Assembly: GCF_023283925.1 (NCBI RefSeq)
Contig: NZ_JAKIKX010000002.1
Location: 372,001 to 436,000, forward strand
Direction of reading: 5' to 3'
Origin: Shewanella marisflavi
Lineage (GTDB): Bacteria > Pseudomonadota > Gammaproteobacteria > Enterobacterales > Shewanellaceae
DNA: 64,000 nt
Made by a program: the position numbers and the translations under genes. The notes below the pieces were generated by a model. That model did no database searches and had not been told where the DNA came from. It saw only the letters and a program-made list of their open reading frames with translations. Numbering within the stretch: the stretch's first letter is position 1; each line of letters begins with the position of its first letter. Below, piece after piece: positions 55,601 to 62,351 of the stretch.

Positions 55601-56096
55601 GCCCATCTTCAACCTGAATCTTGGCGCCCCCTCCTCAGCCTACCTGGTATTGCAGGGGATGGATCTTGCACAGCTGCTCGCCGCGCAGCCGCAAACCGGG
55701 ATTTACGCCGACGGCATCTTCGATGGCGTACTGCCAGTCAGTCTCGAACAGGGCAAGGTTAGCGTTAACAATGGCCAGTTGGCGGCCCGAGCGCCCGGCG
55801 GCTTGATCAAGGTTGACGATAATCCCGCCGTAGTACAGATGCGCGTGTCGCAGCCCTACCTGGATTTCGCCTTCTCGGCACTGGAGGAGCTGCACTATAC
55901 CCAGCTGTCGAGTAGCTTCGACATGGCACCCAACGGCGATGCCCAACTAAAAGTACAGGTCAAGGGTCGGGCCAAGGATATTGAACGCCCCATACATTTG
56001 AACTACGCTCAGGAAGAAAATATGTTGCAGTTACTCAAGAGTTTACAAATAGGTGATAGACTGCAGACTGAAATTGAACGCGCGATGGCAAACTAA
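52656..56096 (+). CDS. ydbH: YdbH-family intermembrane phospholipid transport protein
   Basis: An 1146-residue AsmA-like protein with one N-terminal membrane anchor (LLGIALMLVLLLGIAASQLA) and a very long periplasmic beta-taco body. With TamB and YhdP, E. coli YdbH carries phospholipid from inner to outer membrane. The C-terminal DUF2824/YdbH-type part has 'PQTGIYADGIFDGVLPVSLEQG' region (core YADGIFDGVLPV), 'LAARAPGGLIKVDDN' and 'LKVQVKGRAKDI'. It is followed at 92 bases by ynbE and ydbL, exactly as in E. coli, which confirms the call. Middle regions are poorly conserved and rich in Gln, Leu and Ser. Confidence 0.93.
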   Translation: MWRRLFRPSKTLLLGIALMLVLLLGIAASQLASLTQRLLNPYLKDAGVQIVSLHLTPSDLVHLRLPLLQLRVHNSLVTLHDLQLQLTPNWLDGPMGLQGLDSLAIRQIEVDLATDFFERMGAQQDDSATGALELSKLPQIAIGRVTFKTQALSSGAIARPLGLSLDYLNLDDKGRLTSALSFYQSPLLTLNATLEKTRWQLSSQMDLDNLSKLVTELSSLSPLNTQSSASVIALHQLKRILTEEMFLRGKFDSEMQLDLAQGSLTSSHQLSDLELALARLGGQPLKHPLKLEITDVTNMRRGITLDLKGPLTDLQLSLAPTQLELALSPEQFQPLASSHSPMLNGLLTQLTPQGADFLGNGSQPTEPQIRLTLDLGQAETETGKVAFDYNLAHQRLNLTAMTASLTLGENKLTAKLSDLELSKLMQTATGAAPTSAPATHWRLGADWQVSGEVNQALCIALPPDNPVDGHCAGASMNRLSLAKAQISLAGSISGEQDTAHQNQHIVLSVSGSASLSEPGFNHRQLEVGASGIDAELPSPLKLELQTGADPELELTWQAVNIKTAKHRLRWPSTHSSRQGAAPIEPAAMASLISSQTSTTLGAGHIKLRHGALQTAELSKLDILTLSPQLNEPGQAAKLNAGCLSFSAQQGLTLSQKQVHVAPLTLAINSLGASQETLDAKGQALSNQLQLEHLTLETKAIDLKAGDNRSADEQGENLIRLLTLETLLNTPWQSELDYKLTQLTLKQQGMRLNKLRRKTLYSLPEASLNQAIQWRGLTSEQSNNLIENPNEQPSYRLETKESWLLDKLPFESQHQMLFSQALQPQQLTGQLNMLNDANAIVARLSRLRGMPSKLLLIGDAQLQGTHNLTWQQDSLDFTMALTPSMQISEGSFQALPFEQAQFTAQCELTGNDNKVNGLNAAVNCQQINLKVAAFNPGVLLTDLNANANFKLDIGKGLDASIGLNGADVKLNGTAKTLGGEILLPIFNLNLGAPSSAYLVLQGMDLAQLLAAQPQTGIYADGIFDGVLPVSLEQGKVSVNNGQLAARAPGGLIKVDDNPAVVQMRVSQPYLDFAFSALEELHYTQLSSSFDMAPNGDAQLKVQVKGRAKDIERPIHLNYAQEENMLQLLKSLQIGDRLQTEIERAMAN

Positions 56097-56188
56097 CCTC
56101 AAGTAAACGTTCAGCTTATGGTCATATTGCCCAGCGTATTCTAATTTCATAAGCCTAAGCTCACCATCAACCAGATTAAGGAAGCACA

Positions 56189-56389
56189 GTGAAAAAATTG
56201 CTAACCTTGCCAACCATGACCCTAGGGCTAACCGGCCTGCTGCTCCTTGGTGGCTGCACGCCAACGGTGAAGATAGAGCCACCAGAGAAGCCTATCGTCA
56301 TCAACCTTAATGTTAAGATTGAACATGAGATCAAGATTAAGGTTGATAAAGAGCTCGATGAGCTGATTAACAACGATGAACTCTTCTAA
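56189..56389 (+). CDS. ynbE: YnbE-family lipoprotein, partner of YdbH
   Basis: A 66-residue outer-membrane lipoprotein: lipobox LGGC (Cys23) in LLLGGCTPTVKIEPPEKP, then a beta-forming 'IVINLNVKIEHEIKIKVDKEL'-type region. YnbE stacks on YdbH to extend its hydrophobic groove to the outer membrane in E. coli. AAGGAA lies eight bases before the start. It is between ydbH and ydbL. Confidence 0.93.
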   Translation: MKKLLTLPTMTLGLTGLLLLGGCTPTVKIEPPEKPIVINLNVKIEHEIKIKVDKELDELINNDELF

Positions 56390-56410
56390 TCAAGGTATAA
56401 GGTGATTCAA

Positions 56411-56731
56411 ATGAAAAGCAAAATACTTGTCTTGATGGCCGGACTTCTTCTTAGCCTCAATGCCTTTGCAATCTCACTACAAGACGCTAAGGCGCAGGGG
56501 TTAGTGGGTGAGCAGATAAATGGCTACTTAGGTGTGGTGGTTAATAGCGGCGAAGCCAGTGCGCTGGCCAAGTCGGTCAATGCCAAACGCAAGGCCCACT
56601 ATGAAAAGATCGCTCTTAAGAACCAGATAAGCGTCGATGATGTTGCCAAACTAGCCGCAGAAAAAGCGATAGCGGCTGCCGATAAGGGACACTACATCCA
56701 AACACCGCAAGGCAAATGGATTAAAAAGTAA
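56411..56731 (+). CDS. ydbL: YdbL family (DUF1318) periplasmic protein
   Basis: A 106-residue exported protein (signal cut near NAFA-I). ATG 56411, with TAAGG eight bases upstream, is chosen over the GTG 56402. 'LQDAKAQGLVGEQINGYLGVV' region and 'YIQTPQGKWIKK' are DUF1318 hallmarks. In E. coli YdbL prevents YnbE from forming off-pathway oligomers. It ends the ydbH-ynbE-ydbL operon. Confidence 0.93.
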   Translation: MKSKILVLMAGLLLSLNAFAISLQDAKAQGLVGEQINGYLGVVVNSGEASALAKSVNAKRKAHYEKIALKNQISVDDVAKLAAEKAIAAADKGHYIQTPQGKWIKK

Positions 56732-56733
56732 TA

Positions 56734-56766
56734 GGTTAGCCAGCGACACGCTGTCGCTGGCCTAAC
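56734..56766. terminator. Long hairpin between converging genes
   Basis: GTTAG-CCAGCGACA / CGC / TGTCGCTGG-C-CTAAC: a 14-pair stem with one bulge, directly after ydbL and abutting the stop of the converging stress-protein gene. There is no T tract, so it may stall or stabilise transcripts rather than be a classical terminator. Confidence 0.5.
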
Positions 56767-57696
56767 TCACTGCATGGCGCCGATACCTCTTGCCTTCACC
56801 ACCAGAAGATCGCACTGGATCCTATCGATCACTTGCTCCCCCACGTTACCACAGAGGCTTGAAAACAGGTCAGTCTTACCTGTATCGCCAACGATCACCA
56901 ACTCAGAATCCACCTCTTTCGCCAACGACTCAATAGCATCTTCCGGCAAAGATTTAGTCAGGTGAATATGCTTGTTACTGGGCGTATTTTCAGGCTGGAG
57001 ATGATAACGGCTCGAATATTGAGACATCTGCTGCAGATGGAAGTGCTCATCGTTAGCAGGCGATACCGTCTGATGAAATGAGATACTGGGTGTATCACCA
57101 TAGTAGCAATCAATGAGGTGGCAATCGCCACATAGTAACTCAGAGAAATGCTCAGAGGTCTGCAGCACGGCTTCATTTAACTCTTTGTGCATCAGATCAT
57201 CGGCACAGGGCTCTACCAATGACAGGATATGGCCTCCCGGATGCCAGATGTGATCTTTAACCACAACCACAGGACGTGAAGATTCGCGGATCAAACGCAC
57301 ATCCAAAGGTTTGATGGTGAGCCAGTTCCACAGCTTATGCCGTGACGCCGCCAAGATCACCGCATCCACCCTGTAGTCTTCGCAAAACTGCAGCACATCA
57401 TCGCTGGAATGACAGGCGATCGATGCTTTAGAAATATTCAGGCCTGATTGCGCCGCCTGGCGAATAAAGGCTGTGAGACAACTCTGTTTGCGCTCCTTGG
57501 TTTGTGGCTGAAACTGCTCACCGTTATTTTCAGATTCGAAGGTATCCACCAGTCGGTTAACAAAATGGCTGTGCTCTAACATCATCACAATGATGACCGC
57601 ATGGGTTTTACTGGCCAGGTATACAGCCCGAGATACGGCCTTTAGGCTAAAATCGTGTTCATCTACAACCACTAATAATCTCTGATAGCTATCCAT
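56767..57696 (-). CDS. Tandem universal stress protein (UspE-like)
   Basis: A 309-residue protein with two Usp domains. The start ATG 57696 has GAGGAG nine bases upstream; the longer reading to 57837 has none. The first domain 'RLLVVVDEHDFSLKAVSRAVYLA' runs to about 150 and ends in 'SRPVVVVKD'. The second (about 155-305) ends in 'SELVIVGDTGKTDLFSSLCGNVGEQVIDRIQCDLLVVK' (core VGDTGKTDLFSSLCGNVGE). Tandem Usp proteins of this size belong to the UspE group; no clear ATP-binding G-x2-G-x9-G-(S/T) is present in domain 1. Role: stress survival; mechanism unknown. Confidence 0.87.
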   Translation of the reverse strand: MDSYQRLLVVVDEHDFSLKAVSRAVYLASKTHAVIIVMMLEHSHFVNRLVDTFESENNGEQFQPQTKERKQSCLTAFIRQAAQSGLNISKASIACHSSDDVLQFCEDYRVDAVILAASRHKLWNWLTIKPLDVRLIRESSRPVVVVKDHIWHPGGHILSLVEPCADDLMHKELNEAVLQTSEHFSELLCGDCHLIDCYYGDTPSISFHQTVSPANDEHFHLQQMSQYSSRYHLQPENTPSNKHIHLTKSLPEDAIESLAKEVDSELVIVGDTGKTDLFSSLCGNVGEQVIDRIQCDLLVVKARGIGAMQ

Positions 57697-57922
57697 AAGC
57701 TTACTCTCCTCGGATTCGACATTAAGTTTAGCCCACCCGTTGGCCAGAAAAGTGGCGCCAGCCCAGTAATGACGAGGCTTACCGCCAAGCTTATGATAAT
57801 AGAAATGATTATTGTTAAGAACATTTTTACCTAACACAGGGCCTATGGAAACCTTTAGCTATTAGCAATCAGCAAGTGAATTAGATATCGAATAAAATCA
57901 GTTTATTATAAAATTTTACGCC

Positions 57923-57948
57923 AAAAAATAGGCCACCCTAAGGTGGCC
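57923..57948 (-). terminator. Terminator of the ExeM-like nuclease gene
   Basis: Minus strand GGCCACC / TTAG / GGTGGCC then TATTTTTT, 18 bases after the stop. Confidence 0.9.
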
Positions 57949-57965
57949 GTTTAAAACAGCTGCTA

Positions 57966-60794
57966 TTAGAAAGCCAACTTTGCCTGACCTTTTAAGCCAT
58001 GGTTATCCTTAACCGTTAATTTGACCTTACTGGCGCTATGGCCAAAACTGACGGCCACAGGCCCCTTTTGCTTACTACCATCGTTAAATTTCCAAGATTG
58101 CGACACCAGCTCACCGTCAGTGTCGTAGCTTAGAGAGATAAAGAGATCCATAAACCAAAGATCAAGATGCTCTATCACGGCGACAGGCTTTTTACGCTTG
58201 ACCTGTACCTTGACCACTTGGGTGACGCTATGGCTCAGGCCATCATTATCTGTCACTGTCAGGGTTATGGGATATTCACCCGCCTTGGCAAACTGATAAC
58301 TCACCTGCTCTCCCGTGGCACTGTCACCGTTGCCAAAATCCCACTGATAAGAGACTATCTCGCCATCCTCATCCTGTGACGTGCTAATTAGGCTCACGCT
58401 GCGCCCTTTCAGCGTTTGGCTAAAACTCGCCACCGGCGCTAGGGTGTCACGCTCAAGCAATAGAGAGATAACGACCGGGTCGTGATCCGACGAGCGATAG
58501 GCATCTGAGCTGTAAAGCGACTCAATCTGAGCTGACGACTTAAACTCCTCGTTGTAGTCAAGCAATCTAGGCTCATCTGTGTTGATATGCCACTCGGTCA
58601 CATCCACCACCTGATCCGCCAGCAGAGCATTGGCCAGAGCGTGATCTAACTGCCCGCTTTCACCGGAGAATACATACGAGTATGCGCCTGACTTACCTAA
58701 GTGATCGAACAGCTCGACATAACCGGCGCTTTGCAGGGCATCGATAGGATCTTCCTTGGCATAGGCATTCATGTCACCGATCACCAGGGTCGGCAGCTCG
58801 CCATACTCACTGGCTAGCCAAGCACCTAGGGCGGTTGCAGCGCGGGTGCGCGTCAGATTACAGTTTCCTTGACCATCGTTTTGATCCGGATCTCCCAGGC
58901 TAACACAATCACTGCCCTTAGACTTAAGGTGATTAACCGCCACCACAAGCTGCTTAGCCTCACCAAGGACCTCAAATGCCTGGGTTAAGGTCGGGCGGCT
59001 TTTGGCGTCGTTAAACAGCGTGTTTCCTTGCTCATCGAGCGGCGAATTGGCACTGGAGAGCACCTTAGCCTCACCCACAGGCATAACACGATCGCTGCGA
59101 TACAACATGCCCACTGTGATGGCATCTGTGCCTATGGTCGGCGTTGAGACAGAAACAAATTGATATCTGCTCTCGCCTACTGCCTGATTCAGGCCGCTGA
59201 CCAGATCACTAATGGCAGATTCACTGCCAAAGCCATCATTTTCTATCTCCATCAGGCCGAAAATATCGGCATCGATAGCTGTCATGGCGCTGATGATCTT
59301 TGCGCGCTGACGGGCAAACTCGCTTGGCGTATCGGCGCCGCGAGCCGTTGGGAAACCACCGCCGAGTCCGTCGCCGTTAAAGTAGTTCAGTACATTAAAG
59401 CTGGCTACCTTAAGGTTTCCCCCCGCCGCGAGCACAGGTTCAACGGTTCTTGGGTTGGTGGCCACAAAGTTCACCGTATCGGTTGGCATCAGGCGATACT
59501 GACCAAAGCCATAGTGCATTACACCGCTCAAATGGGTAACAGCATCGCCCACCCGCACAGTGTTATCGCTGCTCAGCCCAGGGGCGGGATAGCGAACAGG
59601 ATCTGGATTTTGCGCGGTCAATCCGTCGTCAAGCAGCACAGAGTCCAGTGCATTGGCCTGACTGACCGCCAGCGCGTCACTGCCGGGCTCGGCCACTTGA
59701 GTGCCGATGAAATGACGGCGACTTCCCAGTAAGATCTCACCATAACGGCCCAGATTATAGACCTCATTGACCACCAGATTTTGTGAGAAACTCACCCGCA
59801 TCCCCTCAACGGCTTCTAAATCACCGCTTTGCGTGAGAGGCAGAGTTATCGAGGCGGCTGTCGGCAACGGCTGTGCGGTTTCACACAAGGTATGCTCACT
59901 GACATTAGTCAGCTCAGTCAGACCGTTATACTCCTTAACCAAAGCGGTCAGTCGAATACGATCGCCCGCCTGATAACCCAGCTGACCGCCTGAATAGACA
60001 AACACCCCTTCAGAGGTGGTCGCATCAGTATCAGTTTCACTATCGGCCATCTGCAGGAAGAGTCCCTTCAGGCCCGCTTCCTGATTGCTGGTCACTATCG
60101 CCTCTACCGTCACGCTCTGACCGTTGACAGGACTGAGATCACCGCTGCCCTGAATGGCGGAGATTGAGGTCGCCGGATCATGACACACCAGAGATTGCGG
60201 CGGCTCAACTGGATCAGTTGGCTCTGTTGGTCCCTGATAGGCAAACTGACCAAGATCGCTAACATCATCCTGAGCATGCCCGGTCCAAGTCGCCAGGGTA
60301 ACGGCGTCATCGAGCACAGTATCGGCAATCAACTGCTCGGGGTTGCGTCTTAAGGTGTTATTTTGGGTAGAGCGTTCGCCGCTGCCCCACTCTGAGCCAG
60401 GATCTGTCCCCAACTGACCTAGGCTATCGATCACCTCGCCCTGTTTGCGCAGCACCAAGGTGTCATCGCCATTGAAAAAGCTCGCGCTGCTAAGCTGATC
60501 CGCAACCGCTAATATCTCACCACCGGCATCATTATCGGCAATAACATAGGTTTCACCTGCCCCCAGGCTACCGCTCAGTGCGATGTTAGACCCGGCACTG
60601 CTGCTGCCGTTGAAGTAAAACTCGAGCTGGTATTGACTTAACTCTATGCTGGCATCGGTAGGATTGTAGAGTTCGACCGCTTTGTTGTTACTGCTGCCTT
60701 CTACATATTCTGAAATAATCAAATCGTCTGCGGCCTGAGCAAAGGTGGAGGCACCACCAATGGCCAAGGCAAGCGCACTTGCTTTGGTAAACAT
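57966..60794 (-). CDS. exeM: Extracellular nuclease, ExeM-like, with PKD domains
   Basis: A 942-residue secreted nuclease. Signal peptide to about AQA-A (residue 21). Then a lamin-tail domain (about 22-150: DLIISEYVEGSSNNKAVELYN), an OB-like region, and an endonuclease/exonuclease/phosphatase domain (about 460-775: 'KVASFNVLNYFNGDG', 'GLMEIENDGFG', 'VVAVNHLKSKGSDC', 'VIGDMNAYAKEDP', 'SSDHDPV'). The catalytic Glu, Asp, Asn and His are therefore intact. Two PKD-like domains close the protein. ExeM of S. oneidensis acts on biofilm DNA and on DNA as nutrient. Here there is no C-terminal GlyGly-CTERM/rhombosortase tail, unlike many homologues, so release may be different. AGGGG precedes the ATG. 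Confidence 0.9.
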   Translation of the reverse strand: MFTKASALALAIGGASTFAQAADDLIISEYVEGSSNNKAVELYNPTDASIELSQYQLEFYFNGSSSAGSNIALSGSLGAGETYVIADNDAGGEILAVADQLSSASFFNGDDTLVLRKQGEVIDSLGQLGTDPGSEWGSGERSTQNNTLRRNPEQLIADTVLDDAVTLATWTGHAQDDVSDLGQFAYQGPTEPTDPVEPPQSLVCHDPATSISAIQGSGDLSPVNGQSVTVEAIVTSNQEAGLKGLFLQMADSETDTDATTSEGVFVYSGGQLGYQAGDRIRLTALVKEYNGLTELTNVSEHTLCETAQPLPTAASITLPLTQSGDLEAVEGMRVSFSQNLVVNEVYNLGRYGEILLGSRRHFIGTQVAEPGSDALAVSQANALDSVLLDDGLTAQNPDPVRYPAPGLSSDNTVRVGDAVTHLSGVMHYGFGQYRLMPTDTVNFVATNPRTVEPVLAAGGNLKVASFNVLNYFNGDGLGGGFPTARGADTPSEFARQRAKIISAMTAIDADIFGLMEIENDGFGSESAISDLVSGLNQAVGESRYQFVSVSTPTIGTDAITVGMLYRSDRVMPVGEAKVLSSANSPLDEQGNTLFNDAKSRPTLTQAFEVLGEAKQLVVAVNHLKSKGSDCVSLGDPDQNDGQGNCNLTRTRAATALGAWLASEYGELPTLVIGDMNAYAKEDPIDALQSAGYVELFDHLGKSGAYSYVFSGESGQLDHALANALLADQVVDVTEWHINTDEPRLLDYNEEFKSSAQIESLYSSDAYRSSDHDPVVISLLLERDTLAPVASFSQTLKGRSVSLISTSQDEDGEIVSYQWDFGNGDSATGEQVSYQFAKAGEYPITLTVTDNDGLSHSVTQVVKVQVKRKKPVAVIEHLDLWFMDLFISLSYDTDGELVSQSWKFNDGSKQKGPVAVSFGHSASKVKLTVKDNHGLKGQAKLAF

Positions 60795-60820
60795 ATTAAC
60801 CCCTAAATTTATCCATTAAC

Positions 60821-60853
60821 CTAGTGTTCGGCTAGTGTTCGGCTAGTGTTTGA
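60821..60853. repeat. Three 11-bp tandem repeats upstream of the nuclease gene
   Basis: CTAGTGTTCGG at 60821 and 60832, then CTAGTGTTTGA at 60843, ending 27 bases before the nuclease ATG (60794) on the other side. The period is close to one helical turn. Confidence 0.8.
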
Positions 60854-61073
60854 GTCGGCAGCATTTGAGTCTTATCGCCCAAATTGCTGCAGTGCTGATC
60901 CTTAGAACAGGCCAGACTATAGATCAGCTTGTTGACAAAGAGGTTACAAACGCGACTCACAAGCAGAATTGTCGCTTGGCAGTGAAATCGATAGAAAAAG
61001 AACAGGGATTTATTTGACGAGCCAGGCTTTAACAAGCAAGAACAACAGGGGTTATTGCCAAAGAGTTAATCAA

Positions 61074-61114
61074 GCAATCACGGGCTAAGGTTTATCTTAA
61101 TCGCCCGTGATTGC
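61074..61114. repeat. Long inverted repeat
   Basis: GCAATCACGGGC (61074-61085) and GCCCGTGATTGC (61103-61114) are perfect 12-bp arms; the loop contains a further TAAG...CTTA pair. No T run follows on either strand, so it may act as a rho-type or processing hairpin between the isoaspartyl peptidase and nuclease genes. Confidence 0.7.
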
Positions 61115-61171
61115 GAATCTGATGTTCTGGGCGGCCTGCACTAAAACAATCAGTGCAGACCTAGTAGGTGA

Positions 61172-62218
61172 TTAGTTGTCCTGCCAGATCATCACCTTGG
61201 CCTGCTCACCTTGCTTGCGGGTCGCACGGTACATGCCTTCGGTATTAAATGGAGTCGCGATATTACCGCGCTGATCGATAGCGATCACCCCGCCAGTGCC
61301 GCCTGCGGTGATCAGGCGTTGATTGATCACTTCATCGGCGGCCTGCAGTATCGATTTTTGCTGATATTTGACCTTGGCGCAGATATCACCCGCCACATGG
61401 TAGCGAATAAAATACTCACCATGGCCGGTGGCCGATACGGCGCAAACCTGGTTTTCCGCATAGGTGCCCGCGCCAATCACTGGCGAGTCGCCGATACGGC
61501 CGAAACGTTTTACCGTCATGCCGCCAGTTGAGGTACCCGCCGCAAGATTGCCCTGCTTATCCAGTGCCACAGCGCCCACAGTACCGAACTTATAATCGAG
61601 ATCTAAATAGTTAAGCGACGCCTGATAATCAGCCTTGCCCTCTTGATTGCTCTCAGCCTGTTTTAATTTGGCCTTGGCATCGAGTAACTGCTGATAGCGA
61701 GCATCGCTATCAAAATAGATGACGGGCACAAAGTCAAAGCCTTGAGTCAAGGCAAACTCTTCAGCCCCTTCACCTGACAACATGACATGGGGCGATTTAT
61801 CCATCACGGCCCGGGCCAGATCGATAGGGTTTTTAATATGTTTAACCCCAGCCACGGCGCCCGCATTCAGGGTGCGGCCATCCATAATAGAGGCGTCCAT
61901 CTCGTGGCCACCATCATAGGTATACACGGCACCTTTACCGGCATTAAAGAGCGGGCTGTCTTCAAGAATATTGATTGCCGTAGTGACGGCAGTGAGACTG
62001 TCACCGCCATGCTCCAACACCTTATACCCGGCATCCACCGCCTGTTTAAGCTTGTCGCGATAGGCTTGTTGCTGTTCATCTGTCAGATTGGCTTTAGAGA
62101 TGGTTCCCGCGCCGCCATGAATAGCGATAGAAAAAGGCGGTGTCTGCGCCATCACATTGGCGCTCATCAATAGACCCATCAGGCCAGATAACATTAGGGG
62201 GGTAATAGTGCTTCTCAC
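61172..62218 (-). CDS. iaaA: Isoaspartyl peptidase / L-asparaginase, exported
   Basis: A 348-residue N-terminal-nucleophile hydrolase with a signal peptide cut near VMAQ (residue 24-25). It self-cleaves before Thr213 in FGTVGAVALD. 'IHGGAGTI', 'LNAGKGAVYTYDGGHEMDASIMDG' region (NAGKGAVYTYDGGHEMDAS), 'NLAAGTSTGGMTVKRFGRIGD' region and 'SATGHGEYFIR' are the family signs. It would hydrolyse isoaspartyl dipeptides and asparagine in the periplasm. It is divergent from tamA. Confidence 0.95.
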   Translation of the reverse strand: MRSTITPLMLSGLMGLLMSANVMAQTPPFSIAIHGGAGTISKANLTDEQQQAYRDKLKQAVDAGYKVLEHGGDSLTAVTTAINILEDSPLFNAGKGAVYTYDGGHEMDASIMDGRTLNAGAVAGVKHIKNPIDLARAVMDKSPHVMLSGEGAEEFALTQGFDFVPVIYFDSDARYQQLLDAKAKLKQAESNQEGKADYQASLNYLDLDYKFGTVGAVALDKQGNLAAGTSTGGMTVKRFGRIGDSPVIGAGTYAENQVCAVSATGHGEYFIRYHVAGDICAKVKYQQKSILQAADEVINQRLITAGGTGGVIAIDQRGNIATPFNTEGMYRATRKQGEQAKVMIWQDN

Positions 62219-62351
62219 GTTAGGCTTCCTCGTTATTGTTTGCCTTCTTTGTACCGATTTTAATCATTAATTACAATCACCATCTTGCTTGCCCTCTATA
62301 ATCTGCGACAATAAACAACAATAAAATTCTCAACTAGATAGAGCCTTTTTC

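Larger units (their letters stand above)
60795..61171. other. Intergenic region upstream of the nuclease gene
   Basis: About 380 bases with no convincing gene: an 11-bp tandem repeat near the nuclease start (60821-60853), a long inverted repeat (61074-61114) and a 7-bp inverted repeat CTGCACT / AGTGCAG (61136-61158) just past the isoaspartyl peptidase stop. Confidence 0.5.
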
